A stretch of DNA of 64,000 nucleotides from Lysobacter oculi (GTDB lineage: Bacteria; Pseudomonadota; Gammaproteobacteria; Xanthomonadales; Xanthomonadaceae). The translations under genes were made by a program, and so were the position numbers. The notes under the pieces are model-generated. The model worked only from the letters and a program-made list of their open reading frames with translations, did no database searches and was not told the DNA's origin. Positions 29,095 through 37,835 of this stretch are shown in pieces; positions within the stretch are counted from its first letter, which is position 1, and each line of letters begins with the position of its first letter. Where the stretch lies: the NCBI RefSeq assembly GCF_003293695.1, contig NZ_CP029556.1, positions 1,994,001-2,058,000 on the forward strand, given 5' to 3'.

Positions 29095-30105
29095 TTACGC
29101 GGACGTGGGTGCAAGCGCGGTCGAGAGCTTCGCCGCCACCCAGTCCTCGGCGTAGCCGTGCAGGCGGGCGTCGCGCAGGAAGCCGCAGTGGCCGCCGTGC
29201 GCGGCGATCTCCACCGTGGCGCTGTCCGGCAATTGCAGCCCGGCGAAGTCATCGACCGGGATCACCGGGTCGTCCATGGAGGTGAGGATGTCGACCGGGA
29301 CCGACATCGTGGCCAGCCGTTCGGCGCTGATCCGGTAGCCGTCGAAATAGGCGGCGACATCGGGGAATTCATCCATGCCGCCATGCTCGATCAGGCGCGC
29401 GGTGAGGTCGCGCAGGCCGAGCTTGAAGAATGCGTCGTCGAAGCCATGCGCCTGCGGAAACAGCTCGCGCTTGCGCCGCAGCGAGCGCGTCCACTTGCGC
29501 AGGAAATAACGCTGGTAGAGCGGGAAGCCGCGTTCCATCGCCTGCGTGGTGCGTTCGGGATCAAGCGCCGGGCAGACCGCGGCCACCCGCGCGATCGGCA
29601 AGCCGTTCGCCGGCGCGTGCAGGGCGAGCCGCAGCGCGAAGTTGCCGCCCAGCGAATAGCCGGCGACCACCAGCGACTGCAGCGGCCAGCGTTGCGCGAC
29701 CTGTTTCGCCGCGCCGATGACTTCGTCGATCCGGCAGGAGTGGAAGATCGCTTCGTTGAGGTGGTGGCTGGGGCCGTGGTCGCGGAAGTTGAGCCGGAAC
29801 ACGTCGAAGCCGGCTTCGAGCAGGTTCGCGGCGGTCAGGCGCATGTAGCCGGATTCGGCGCTGCCTTCCCAGCCGTGCAGCAGCAGGGCCATGCCACGCG
29901 GCGCACGGCCCGGCAGCGTGCTGTGCAGGCCGTGCAGGCGGACGCCGTCGCCGGCATCGAGCACATGCGCTTGGCTGACCGCGCCGATCGCCTTCAGCCG
30001 CCGTGCCCCGCGGGCGACGCGCCACGGGCTGCTGGCCAGGACCGATTGCAGATGCGGACTCGCCGCCCACCACGGCGCGCGGTAGGGGCTGTCGATGCGC
30101 CTCAT
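29095..30105 (-). CDS. YheT-family alpha/beta hydrolase
   Basis: A 336-residue hydrolase of the AB-hydrolase 4 (YheT) group. It starts with the characteristic PYRAPWWAASPHLQSVLASS. The oxyanion region is LLLHGWEGSAESGYMRLTAA, the nucleophile elbow is VVAGYSLGGNFALRLA (Gly-Tyr-Ser-Leu-Gly-Gly), and the C-terminal catalytic histidine lies in AAHGGHCGFLRD. The acid is probably the aspartate in SMDDPVIPVDD. The substrate is unknown; esterase activity is expected. It overlaps the acyltransferase gene by 4 bp, which suggests a joint role in lipid metabolism. Confidence 0.92.
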   Translation of the reverse strand: MRRIDSPYRAPWWAASPHLQSVLASSPWRVARGARRLKAIGAVSQAHVLDAGDGVRLHGLHSTLPGRAPRGMALLLHGWEGSAESGYMRLTAANLLEAGFDVFRLNFRDHGPSHHLNEAIFHSCRIDEVIGAAKQVAQRWPLQSLVVAGYSLGGNFALRLALHAPANGLPIARVAAVCPALDPERTTQAMERGFPLYQRYFLRKWTRSLRRKRELFPQAHGFDDAFFKLGLRDLTARLIEHGGMDEFPDVAAYFDGYRISAERLATMSVPVDILTSMDDPVIPVDDFAGLQLPDSATVEIAAHGGHCGFLRDARLHGYAEDWVAAKLSTALAPTSA

Positions 30106-30890
30106 CGCGCGGCGGGCAGGACCGCGATGATGCGTTCGCGCGCGGTGTCGGCGATGCGCCGGCGGCCTTCGGCATCGCCCGGCAGGATAGGCGCCAGGTA
30201 GATCACGTCGGCCACGCAGGCCGGGTCACCGAGCAGGCGCAGGAAGTTCTGCACGAAGTTCTCGCCCGGCCAGAAGGCGACGCGGGTCTGGGCGGCGCCC
30301 TCTTCGCCATAACGCAATGCGACCGGCTGCACCGGCGCGCCGGCCTCGACCGCGGCGGTGAAGATGCGCGCGTGGAACGGCCCGACGGTGATGCCGTCGC
30401 GGGTGCCGCCTTCGGGGAAGGCGCCGACCGAATGGCCGGTCTCCAGCCGCCCACGCATCTGCGCCATCACCCCGCCCAGCGATTCCTGGCTGCCGCGCTG
30501 GTGGAAGATGGTGTCGGCGCGCGCGGCCATCCAGCCGATCAGCGGCCAGCCGGCGATCTCGCGCTTGGCGACGAAGCCCATCATCCGCGTACTGTGCAGG
30601 ACCACGATGTCGACCCAGCTGACATGGTTGGCGACGAACATCGTCGCGCCCGGCAGCGGCTCGCCGACCGTGCGCACGGTGATCCCGAACACCTTCATCA
30701 GCATCCACGACCACCACCGGATCAACCGGTATTCCAGCCGCATCCCGCCCACGCGGATGCCGCCGGTCAGCGGGCTCATCAGCAGCAGGACGACGGGCAG
30801 GTGCACCACGACGTGCCAGAGCAGCAGCGGTACCCGCCAGAGATAACGAAGGACGCGCAACAGAGGGGGATCGCGACGGGCGGGGGTCAT
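30102..30890 (-). CDS. 1-acyl-sn-glycerol-3-phosphate acyltransferase-like protein (PlsC family)
   Basis: A 262-residue membrane-associated acyltransferase. A hydrophobic N-terminal segment (PLLLWHVVVHLPVVLLLM) precedes the catalytic HX4D motif (H89 to D94 in NHVSWVD). Motif III appears as FPEGGTRDG, close to the usual FPEGTRS. It should transfer an acyl group to lysophosphatidic acid or a related lysolipid. The start is the ATG at MTPARRDPPLLRVLRYLW, as the longer frame adds only 12 unlikely residues. It lies upstream of and overlaps the yheT-like hydrolase gene. Confidence 0.9.
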   Translation of the reverse strand: MTPARRDPPLLRVLRYLWRVPLLLWHVVVHLPVVLLLMSPLTGGIRVGGMRLEYRLIRWWSWMLMKVFGITVRTVGEPLPGATMFVANHVSWVDIVVLHSTRMMGFVAKREIAGWPLIGWMAARADTIFHQRGSQESLGGVMAQMRGRLETGHSVGAFPEGGTRDGITVGPFHARIFTAAVEAGAPVQPVALRYGEEGAAQTRVAFWPGENFVQNFLRLLGDPACVADVIYLAPILPGDAEGRRRIADTARERIIAVLPAAR

Positions 30891-30935
30891 CGCGCCACGA
30901 TAGACGTACGCCGGTTGCTGCGCCACAACATCGGC

Positions 30936-31355
30936 TCAGCCGCGGCGGCGGATCACGGCCAGGGTCAGGCGCGAGATGCAGGCCAGCTGGCCGGCCTCGT
31001 CCTCGATGCGGATTTCCCAGACCTGGGTGCTGCGGCCCACGTGCAGCGGGCGCGCGGTGCCGGTGACCGTGCCTTCGCGGACGCCGCGCAGGTGGTTGGC
31101 GTTGATCTCGATGCCCACCACGCCCTCACCTTCACCCACGCACATCCCGGCGGCGGTGCTGCCGAGCGTCTCGGCCAGCGCGGCGGACGCACCGCCATGC
31201 AGCAGGCCGTAGGGCTGGTGGGTGCGCGCATCGACCGGCATGGTCCCGCGCAGGTAGTCCGGGCCGATCTCGGTGAAGGCGATGCCGAGCGGCTGCATCA
31301 GCGTGCCTTCGGACCAGGCGTTGAGGGTGTCGAGGGTGATGTCGGGTCGGAACAC
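30936..31355 (-). CDS. Hotdog-fold thioesterase (PaaI/MenI/EntH-like)
   Basis: A 139-residue PaaI-type thioesterase. The hotdog signature is HQPYGLLHGGASAALAETLG near residues 46-65, in which HGG and the downstream glutamate are the usual catalytic group. Further family features are VVGIEINANHLRGVREG and HVGRSTQVWEIRIEDEAG. It probably hydrolyses an aromatic or fatty acyl-CoA; MenI (DHNA-CoA) and EntH are the best known relatives. The gene stands alone on the minus strand, 45 bp before the acyltransferase gene, and could be cotranscribed with it. Confidence 0.9.
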   Translation of the reverse strand: MFRPDITLDTLNAWSEGTLMQPLGIAFTEIGPDYLRGTMPVDARTHQPYGLLHGGASAALAETLGSTAAGMCVGEGEGVVGIEINANHLRGVREGTVTGTARPLHVGRSTQVWEIRIEDEAGQLACISRLTLAVIRRRG

Positions 31356-31416
31356 GGGCGCAGCGGACCGGCATGGGGAGGGCCGGCCAGCTTACGCCAA
31401 TGCCCCGGAAGCGATT

Positions 31417-31599
31417 TCAGTGGACGCGGAAGCGCTCGGCGGTGTCGCTGTCGATGTAGCGGCGCAGGCCGTCGGCGTAGCCGCTGCTGCGGCCGTAGCC
31501 GGTGCCGAAGCTGCGCTCGCGGCGGCTGGAACGGCGGGGGGCGGGCTCGGCGGCGGCGGTTTCACGGGCGGCCGGGGTGCGGGTGTTTTCAACGTTCAT
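31417..31599 (-). CDS. Small basic hypothetical protein (60 residues)
   Basis: A 60-residue, Arg/Ser-rich protein (ARRETAA-type start then APRRSSRRERSFGTGYGRSS) with no signal or membrane helix. A strong AAGGAG Shine-Dalgarno lies six bases upstream of the ATG, which supports translation. The last part, YADGLRRYIDSDTAERFRVH, looks folded and helical. I do not recognise the family. A long interrupted inverted repeat (31625-31650) lies just upstream in an AT-rich pocket unlike the rest of the region, so expression may be tightly regulated. Confidence 0.65.
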   Translation of the reverse strand: MNVENTRTPAARETAAAEPAPRRSSRRERSFGTGYGRSSGYADGLRRYIDSDTAERFRVH

Positions 31600-31624
31600 G
31601 GCAGGCTCCTTCGGGGTGTTGTGC

Positions 31625-31650
31625 TGGTGTGTTGGTAAAGTAATACACCA
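31625..31650. promoter_or_regulatory. Interrupted inverted repeat upstream of the 60-residue gene
   Basis: TGGTGT (31625-31630) and ACACCA (31645-31650) form perfect arms around an AT-rich centre, with TT/AA also matching inside. The element sits 26 bp upstream of the small gene's start, where a promoter should be. It looks like a dimeric-repressor operator; no specific regulator can be named from sequence. Confidence 0.4.
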
Positions 31651-31715
31651 ATACAATTTCCGCCCGTGCCGGAAGTCACCCAGCCGAAGTCACGTCAAAC
31701 GGGCCGCCCGGCGAC

Positions 31716-33614
31716 CTAGAAGATCGGCGCGAGCCCGGCACCGAAGGCGGTCAGGATGCGCGTGCCCAGCCACTTCGGGCCGACATCCACCTCGGGGAAA
31801 TCCCCCACCGCGCGATAGCAGTCGTGGAAGCGCGGGTCGCCGATCCGCAGCGGCATCGGGCAGGCCGGGCCGGGCACGAATTCGTAGCTGGTGGCATAGC
31901 GCCAGGGGATCAGGTCGAACACCGGCAGGTGCTCGGAGATCTTCAGCAGCGAATAGTTGAGGCCGGGGAAGATCGGCGTGCGCGGGCGTGGCGCGATCAC
32001 CCAGGCATTGGCGGGCGCGATGTCGCCGCGGATGCTCGCCGCCAGTTCGCGGGCGAAGGCGGGGTCGCGGATGATCACCGCGCTCTCGGTGTTGTAGTGG
32101 TCGCCGCGCGGGTCGAAGTTGTGGGTGCCGATGACGCCGACGCCCTCATCCACCACCATCGACTTGGCATGCAGGCCCACCCGCACGCCGGCACGCTTGA
32201 GCGGCACCGTGCTGCCGCGCGAACCGAACAGCAGCCGGCGTCGCACCAGGTATTCGCGGCGGGTGCGTGTTTCCCACGGCGGCCGCCGCGCGTCCAGGTG
32301 CAACGGGCGCGACGGCACTTCCTCGTCCCGGTCCACCTGCGCGGGCAGCGGCGCGCCGGTGGCCTCCAGGTCGATCGGCGCGGCCTCCGGATACGGTTTG
32401 TATTCGTAGATCTCGAACCCGAAGCTGCGCAGGTAGCGGCGTTTGTACTTGTGCGACAGCGCGTAGACCATGAAGGCGTCGGTCGCCGCCAGGCTGTTGG
32501 TGGAGATCACCACGCGCGGCGGATGCGGCCGGTCGTTCATCCGCGCGAACAGCTTCTGCGCCGGCTTCGACAGCACCAGGTAGGGCGTCTGCAGCAGGAC
32601 TTCCTCCTGGGTGGAATCGACCAGGTGGTAGAGCGCGGCGGTGGAGGATGGCTGCGGCGCGGCCACGGGCGCATCGCGGCGATGCTTGCGCGGCAGGTCG
32701 GCGACGAAGCTCACCCCCGACACCGGCCGCGTGCGCGACACCAGCCGCGCGTCCAGCACCGCCGGATCGTTGGCGGCCTGCTGCATCGCCAGCGCGCGGC
32801 CGGGATGTTCGTAGGCCTGGTTCGACAGCGCCGGCACCCCCTCGCGGCGCAACAGGCGGGCGACATCGCGCAGGTCGGCCACCGGTTCGCTGCGGCGCGA
32901 GACCCAGAACGCCTCGAAATTGGCCCCCATGTCGCGCGTCACCGGCCCGCTGAGCAGCAGGTCGCGGTCGCGGAAGTTGTAGCTGCCGTCCCAGTCGTAA
33001 TAGTCGTCCTGGTAATTGCGCCCGCCGGTGATGCCGACCTTGTCATCGACCAGCAGCAGCTTGCTGTGCATGCGCTGGTTGAGCTGGCGGAAGCAGCAGG
33101 CGGTGGCCATCGCGAAGTCGGTGTACGACAGCCGGCCCTTGTGGAAAACCGGGTTGTAGACCTTGGCCTCGAAGTTGGCGTGGACGCCGGCCAGCGCGGC
33201 CAGGGTCTGCACGCTTTTCATCGAGGTCAGCTGGTCCATCAGCAGGCGCACCTTCACCCCGCGGCGCGCGGCGGCGACGAGTTCGCGCAGCACCAGCCGG
33301 GCGGCATCGTCCTCATCGAAAATATAGGTCTGGAGGTCGATGCGTTCGCGCGCGGCGCGGATCAGGTGGATGCGCACCAGCAGCGCGTCCTGGCCTTCAT
33401 CGAGGATCAGCGCGTGATGCTGCGACGGATCGGCATCGGCCTGCGCCAGCAACGCCGAAGGCTGCGCGCAGCGGTCGGCGGCGGCGCAGTCCAGCTGCGC
33501 GGGGCGCGAGGCATCGACGATCCGCGCGACGTCCGCCTGCTGCTTCGGCGACAGGCCGGCGCAGCCCGACAGCAGCAGCGCCATCACCCACAACCACGCG
33601 CGCGCGCCCGTCAC
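31716..33614 (-). CDS. Phospholipase D-family lipoprotein (ClsC/YmdC-like cardiolipin synthase)
   Basis: A 632-residue protein with a lipoprotein signal (MALLLSGCAGLSP) and two HKD phosphodiesterase motifs: MHSKLLLVDDKVGITGGRN in the N-terminal half and LHAKSMVVDEGVGVIGTHNF in the C-terminal half. Two HKD motifs, each with the Gly-Gly/Gly-Thr-xN element, form one phosphatidyltransferase site. ClsC of E. coli makes cardiolipin with YmdB using phosphatidylethanolamine; this protein is longer and a ymdB gene is not seen nearby, so phospholipase or another transphosphatidylation is possible. Its start overlaps the upstream yceI-like gene by 4 bp. Confidence 0.9.
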   Translation of the reverse strand: MTGARAWLWVMALLLSGCAGLSPKQQADVARIVDASRPAQLDCAAADRCAQPSALLAQADADPSQHHALILDEGQDALLVRIHLIRAARERIDLQTYIFDEDDAARLVLRELVAAARRGVKVRLLMDQLTSMKSVQTLAALAGVHANFEAKVYNPVFHKGRLSYTDFAMATACCFRQLNQRMHSKLLLVDDKVGITGGRNYQDDYYDWDGSYNFRDRDLLLSGPVTRDMGANFEAFWVSRRSEPVADLRDVARLLRREGVPALSNQAYEHPGRALAMQQAANDPAVLDARLVSRTRPVSGVSFVADLPRKHRRDAPVAAPQPSSTAALYHLVDSTQEEVLLQTPYLVLSKPAQKLFARMNDRPHPPRVVISTNSLAATDAFMVYALSHKYKRRYLRSFGFEIYEYKPYPEAAPIDLEATGAPLPAQVDRDEEVPSRPLHLDARRPPWETRTRREYLVRRRLLFGSRGSTVPLKRAGVRVGLHAKSMVVDEGVGVIGTHNFDPRGDHYNTESAVIIRDPAFARELAASIRGDIAPANAWVIAPRPRTPIFPGLNYSLLKISEHLPVFDLIPWRYATSYEFVPGPACPMPLRIGDPRFHDCYRAVGDFPEVDVGPKWLGTRILTAFGAGLAPIF

Positions 33615-34192
33615 GCGGCGCCGTCCGCGACGATGCGCAGCTGGAATTCCACCTCATCGCCCACCAGTCCGCGCAGGCGATCCATGCCGAAGTCGCTGCG
33701 CTGCACGCGGCCGTGCGCGTGGACGGTGCAGCCATCGAAGCGCGGCAGGCGGCAGGGCGAAGGCGCCAGCTGCAGCTGCGCGCGCCGGCTGACGCCACGC
33801 ATGTTCAGGGTGCCGGCCAGCACGCCGCCCTGGGCCAGCAGGCCGGCATCGAACGGGTCGGAGACGAAACGGATGCCGGGGTGGCGGGCGCTGTCGAAGA
33901 ACATGTCGCCGCGCATTATCCGGGTATAGCGCGGGTGGCCGGGCAGTTCGGCGTCGGCGGTCGGCAGCCAGACGGTGGCACGCCAGCGGCCATCGGCCTG
34001 CGGCTGCAACGCGGCCTGCATCTGCCCGAAGCGGCCTTCGAGGTGGCGACCGAACGCGCCGCGCAGGACGAAGCGGGCTTCCGAACGCACGTCGTCGATG
34101 CCGTCGGCGGCGCGGCAGGCGGGCGCGCCGAAGCCGATCAGCAGCCCCATCGCCAACATCCCGATGCCCGACGCGGCGAGCGCACGCGCCAT
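33611..34192 (-). CDS. YceI-family periplasmic protein
   Basis: A 193-residue secreted protein with a signal peptide (GMLAMGLLIGFGAPACRA). The YceI lipocalin-like fold is supported by the domain start EARFVLRGAFGRHLEGRF, MRGDMFFDSARHPGIRFVSD, and GVLAGTLNMRGVSRRAQLQL. YceI proteins bind isoprenoid or amphipathic lipids such as polyprenyl quinones. VQRSDFGMDRLRGLVGDEVE is the usual C-terminal signature (S-x-FGM). It overlaps the PLD gene by 4 bp, pointing to a joint lipid-related job, and follows the SixA gene by one base. Confidence 0.9.
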   Translation of the reverse strand: MARALAASGIGMLAMGLLIGFGAPACRAADGIDDVRSEARFVLRGAFGRHLEGRFGQMQAALQPQADGRWRATVWLPTADAELPGHPRYTRIMRGDMFFDSARHPGIRFVSDPFDAGLLAQGGVLAGTLNMRGVSRRAQLQLAPSPCRLPRFDGCTVHAHGRVQRSDFGMDRLRGLVGDEVEFQLRIVADGAA

Positions 34193-34193
34193 G

Positions 34194-34682
34194 TCAGGGC
34201 GCCCAGGTCAGCGCGATGCCGGCCGCGCCGGGGTCGGTCACCGGCAGGCGGCCATCGAAACGCAGCACGGCGATGCCGGCGGTGGGCATGGCGCGCAGGC
34301 GGGCCTCGGCATCCAGGTGGAAAAGCAGCTGCTCCAGCCCCGGGTTGTGGCCGACCAGCCAGAGCCGGCGGGTGTCCGGCGCGGCGGCCAGCCGGGCTTC
34401 GATCACCGCCAGCAGGTCGCCCAGCGAGGCGTCGTAGATGTCGTCCTCGAAGTGCGGCGCGGGCAGCGCACAGCCGGCGGCGGCGAGTTGCGCCAGGGTC
34501 TCGCGGGTGCGGGTGGCCGGCGAGCACAGCACGGCGTCCGGCGCGGCGAGTCCATGCAGCCATTCGCCGGCGTGCAAGGCCTCGGCCTGCCCGGCCGGCG
34601 ACAGCGGGCGCTGCGCATCGGCCTGCCAGCCTTCCGGATTCAGGGCATGGGCATGGCGCAGCAGTACGAGTTTTTCGAGCAT
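34194..34682 (-). CDS. sixA: Histidine phosphatase, SixA type
   Basis: A 162-residue phosphoglycerate-mutase-fold phosphatase. The phosphohistidine motif RHAHA is at residues 9-13, and the second histidine lies in LVGHNPGLEQLL. Both are needed for catalysis. QRPLSPAGQAEALHAGEWL and LCSPATRTRETLAQLAAAG are typical of SixA. SixA removes phosphate from the histidine-phosphotransfer domains of sensor kinases such as ArcB, or from PTS-Ntr NPr. The length is the usual 160 residues. It is the first gene of the sixA-yceI-PLD run. Confidence 0.88.
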   Translation of the reverse strand: MLEKLVLLRHAHALNPEGWQADAQRPLSPAGQAEALHAGEWLHGLAAPDAVLCSPATRTRETLAQLAAAGCALPAPHFEDDIYDASLGDLLAVIEARLAAAPDTRRLWLVGHNPGLEQLLFHLDAEARLRAMPTAGIAVLRFDGRLPVTDPGAAGIALTWAP

Positions 34683-34745
34683 CCGGGCCTCCGTCCTTGC
34701 CCGGAGGCTAGCGCGGGCCGCGCCGCGGGCGCGTCAACACGCGCT

Positions 34746-35378
34746 TCAACGCGCCTTGTACAGCCAGCGCAGCAGCGGCGCCCAGTCTTCCTGGTGCTGG
34801 CGCACGTTGGCGGACTGGTAGTCGAACAGGCTGCGGCCGAGCCCGGTCAGCAGCACATAGGACTGGCTGTCGCGGAGTTCGGCGACCAGCGGCACGCCCC
34901 ACTGGCGCAGCACATCCATCGCCTGCTGCGAGGCATTGGTCCAGGGCTTGAGCTTGTTGCCGACCAGCGCCACCGGCAGTTCGCCCTTGCGCACGCGCGG
35001 GTGCTTGGCGATGGCGTTGAGGAAGGGCACCGTGGCCTCGATGTCGAGCGCGGACGGCGGCACCGGCACCACCACCGCATCGGCCACGTCCAGGAAGCCT
35101 TCCAGCTCGCCGGCCATCGCACCGGCGGGGGCGTCGATGAAGACGCGCTGGGCGTCCTCGGGAATGCGTTTCTGCCAGGCCTTGCGGGTGCCGTCGATCG
35201 GCAGCACGGCGCTGGAGAGATCGGCGCGGCGCTCGGCCCAGCGGGTCGATGAACCCTGCGGATCGGCATCCACCAGCACCGTGTTGAGGCCGTCGATGGC
35301 CGCCTGCGCGGCGAGCTGGGTCGCCACCGTGGTCTTGCCGACACCGCCCTTGGAGCTTGCCACCAGGATCGTCTTCAT
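34746..35378 (-). CDS. Orphan ParA/MinD-family ATPase
   Basis: A 210-residue P-loop ATPase. The deviant Walker A motif KGGVGKTTVA is at about residues 10-19, Walker A' is VDADPQGSS, and Walker B is RVFIDAPAG. This combination marks ParA-type ATPases that form ATP-dependent dimers on DNA or membranes. It is short and has no N-terminal DNA-binding domain, and no parB or parS-like gene is adjacent. It may therefore position a protein complex rather than a chromosome. A GGAGGA element supports the ATG. It diverges from the AAA ATPase gene (96 bp between starts). Confidence 0.88.
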   Translation of the reverse strand: MKTILVASSKGGVGKTTVATQLAAQAAIDGLNTVLVDADPQGSSTRWAERRADLSSAVLPIDGTRKAWQKRIPEDAQRVFIDAPAGAMAGELEGFLDVADAVVVPVPPSALDIEATVPFLNAIAKHPRVRKGELPVALVGNKLKPWTNASQQAMDVLRQWGVPLVAELRDSQSYVLLTGLGRSLFDYQSANVRQHQEDWAPLLRWLYKAR

Positions 35379-35474
35379 GCGCGTCCTCCCAAGCCAGGGG
35401 CCAAGCCTAGCATCGCGCCCGCGGCACCGATGCGAGGGTTTGCTATCGTGGCCGCGCTTCGCCGGAACGGATGC

Positions 35475-36959
35475 ATGAACGAGCTGCAGGACCTGGTCGC
35501 GCTGATCCGCGCGCAAACCCCCTTGATCGTGATCGAAACACCGGACGAGGCCCGCGTGGTCGCGCTGTTCCGGCAGTCGCTGGCGCATGCCTGGCGCGCG
35601 CTGTGGCGCTGGTCGATCACCGAAGGCCTGCGCCGGCTCGACCTGGACGGCGACCTGGTCGCCGAGATCCCGCCCGATGCCGGCAGCACGCTGGCCGCCA
35701 TCCGTGGCGCCGGCCAGCGCGGCATCTACCTGCTGCTCGACTTCCACCCCTACCTGCAATACGCCACCACGCTGCGGATGCTGCGCGACATCGTGCAGCG
35801 CCGTGACAGCCAGCCGCATGTCATCGTCATGATCGGCACGAAGGTGGAGCTGCCGGCGGAACTGGAAGCCATCGCCACCCGCTTCAGCCCGCGCCTGCCC
35901 GATGCCGACGCGCTGCTGGCGCTGGTCCGCGAGGAAGCCGCCAGCTACGCCCGCGACAACGGCGGCCGCCGCGCCGAGGTGGATGAAGCCGCGGTGGCGC
36001 AGATCGTCCGCCACCTGCGCGGGCTGACCGAGACGGACGCCCGGCGCATCGCCCGGCAACTCGTCTTCCGCGACGGCGCGCTCAACCAGGACGACCTGCC
36101 GGAACTGGCCAAGCTCAAGTTCGCGCTGCTCAACAAGAGCGGCCATCTGCATTACGAATACGACACCGCGCGCTTCGCCGACGTGGCCGGCGCGCGCCGC
36201 CTCAAGCGCTGGGTGGAACAGCGCCGCGCCGTGTTCACCGAAGGCGGCGCGCCGCCCGGGCTGGATCCGCCCAAGGGCGTGCTGCTGCTCGGCGTGCAGG
36301 GCTGCGGCAAGTCGATGCTGGCGAAGGCGATCGCCGGCGGGCTGCAGGTGCCGCTGGTGCGGCTGGACTTCGGCACGCTCTACGACAAGTACCATGGCGA
36401 GACCGAGAAGAACCTGCGCGCCGCGCTCGAATCCACCGAGCAGCTGGCGCCGTGCGTGCTCTGGATCGACGAGATCGAGAAGGGCCTGTCCTCCGACGGC
36501 GACAGCGATGGCGGCGTGTCGCGGCGCGTGCTCGGCTTCCTGCTGACCTGGATGGCGGAGCGCAGGTCGCGCGTGTTCCTGGTCGCCACGGCGAACCAGA
36601 TCGACGACCTGCCGGCCGAGCTGCTGCGCAAGGGCCGCTTCGACGAGATCTTCTTCGTCGACCTGCCCGATGCCGACACGCGCGCCGAACTGTTCCGCCT
36701 GCACCTGGCCAAGCGCACGCTGGAACCGGCGGGCTTCGACCTGCCTGCGCTGGCACATGCCAGCGACGGTTTCTCGGGCGCCGAAATCGAGCAAGTGATC
36801 GTGTCGGCGCTCTACGCCGCGCACGGCGTGGGGATGCCGGTCACCGACTTCACCCTGCGCCAGGAGATCCGTGCCACCCGGCCGCTGTCGGTGGTGATGC
36901 GCGAACAGGTGGATGCACTGCGGCAGTGGGCCGCCAGCCGGACCGTGCCGGCCGATTGA
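35475..36959 (+). CDS. AAA+ ATPase (Ycf46-like)
   Basis: A 494-residue ATPase. The C-terminal half is an AAA domain with Walker A GVQGCGKSML (about residues 273-282), Walker B VLWIDEIEKGLSSDG, sensor 1 FLVATANQID, and the arginine-finger region LRKGRFDEIFFVDLPD. The N-terminal half (NELQDLVALIRAQTPLIVIE) is a degenerate AAA-like domain, as in the cyanobacterial and plastid Ycf46 family. The substrate is unknown. I take the ATG in front of NELQDLVALIRA as the start because homologues begin there; the frame is open for 15 codons upstream. Confidence 0.9.
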   Translation: MNELQDLVALIRAQTPLIVIETPDEARVVALFRQSLAHAWRALWRWSITEGLRRLDLDGDLVAEIPPDAGSTLAAIRGAGQRGIYLLLDFHPYLQYATTLRMLRDIVQRRDSQPHVIVMIGTKVELPAELEAIATRFSPRLPDADALLALVREEAASYARDNGGRRAEVDEAAVAQIVRHLRGLTETDARRIARQLVFRDGALNQDDLPELAKLKFALLNKSGHLHYEYDTARFADVAGARRLKRWVEQRRAVFTEGGAPPGLDPPKGVLLLGVQGCGKSMLAKAIAGGLQVPLVRLDFGTLYDKYHGETEKNLRAALESTEQLAPCVLWIDEIEKGLSSDGDSDGGVSRRVLGFLLTWMAERRSRVFLVATANQIDDLPAELLRKGRFDEIFFVDLPDADTRAELFRLHLAKRTLEPAGFDLPALAHASDGFSGAEIEQVIVSALYAAHGVGMPVTDFTLRQEIRATRPLSVVMREQVDALRQWAASRTVPAD

Positions 36960-37009
36960 TCGGATGATGTCGCCGGGGCGATGCCGCGCACCGCCCCTTC
37001 GTCAGTGGA

Positions 37010-37654
37010 TCAGGGCCAGGCCGGCGGATTCGCCGCCCAGGCGTGCTGCACTTCGATCAGGCTGGCGCGGTCGGCCTCGCTCCAGTCGGGCAGCAGGCTG
37101 GCGATGTCGGTCGGCGAGCTCCAGCTCTGCGGCTGGGTGCGCACGGCGGCGGCATACCACTTCACCGCCTCGTCCTTGCGGCCAAGCTTCCACAGCCCCA
37201 GCGCCAGCGTGGTCGGCACCCAGCCGCCGCGGGTCGGGCCGTTGTGGGCGATCTGCGCCCACTGCTCCAGCGCGCCCTTGTCGTCGCCGGCGCGATGCAG
37301 GCTCCAGCCGTAGTGCCAGCGCGCGGAGCGCTCCAGGCGGTTGTTGCTGCCCATCGCGTCGATGGCGCGCTGGTAGAGCGAGCGGCCCAGTTCCTCGCGC
37401 CCGCCCTTCATGGCGATGCCGGCCAGCTGCAGCATCGGCTGGTAGGCCCGCGGGTCGCGCTCCAGCAGCTTGGCAAGGCGGTCGACGACGGCATCATCCG
37501 GCCCCTTCAGGAACACGACCGGCTGGGTGGCGGTGCGGTCCTCATCGAAATAGAACTCGACCGGTGCCGGCAGCGACTGGGCGATGGCGGCCGTGGACGC
37601 GGCCCAGAACAGGCCCGCTGCACAGGCGCGTAGGAACAAACGCGGAAACAACAT
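37010..37654 (-). CDS. Secreted TPR-like hypothetical protein
   Basis: A 214-residue protein with a signal peptide (MLFPRLFLRACAAGLFWAAS then TAAIAQS). The mature part is helical and looks like tetratricopeptide repeats: YQPMLQLAGIAMKGGREELG, ARWHYGWSLHRAGDDKGALE, and LALGLWKLGRKDEAVKWYAA. Such repeats bind partner proteins or wall fragments in the periplasm. No catalytic motif is visible and the precise role is unknown. It converges on the AAA gene and precedes the surface-protein cluster. Confidence 0.78.
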   Translation of the reverse strand: MLFPRLFLRACAAGLFWAASTAAIAQSLPAPVEFYFDEDRTATQPVVFLKGPDDAVVDRLAKLLERDPRAYQPMLQLAGIAMKGGREELGRSLYQRAIDAMGSNNRLERSARWHYGWSLHRAGDDKGALEQWAQIAHNGPTRGGWVPTTLALGLWKLGRKDEAVKWYAAAVRTQPQSWSSPTDIASLLPDWSEADRASLIEVQHAWAANPPAWP

Positions 37655-37801
37655 CGGAACAACCCCCTGGATGACAGACGCGCGGCGAGCTTAGCCCGGT
37701 TCGGCGCCGGGCACCAATCGAGGCCGTTCATGAAGCTGCCGCCTGCTCTAAGGGGCGCCCGATCCCCGCCCCGTCATTCCTCCGACGAAGCCACATCGCA
37801 A

Positions 37802-37828
37802 CGGGCCGCTCCACGTGGAGGCGGCCCG
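37802..37828 (-). terminator. Strong hairpin at the end of the surface-protein cluster
   Basis: CGGGCCG-CTCCAC pairs with GTGGAG-(G)-CGGCCCG, a 13-bp GC-rich stem with one bulged base, 8 bp past the stop of the last cluster gene. The T-tract is weak, so it may be an attenuating hairpin or a 3'-end stabiliser rather than a full rho-independent terminator. Confidence 0.5.
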
Positions 37829-37835
37829 CGACGCG

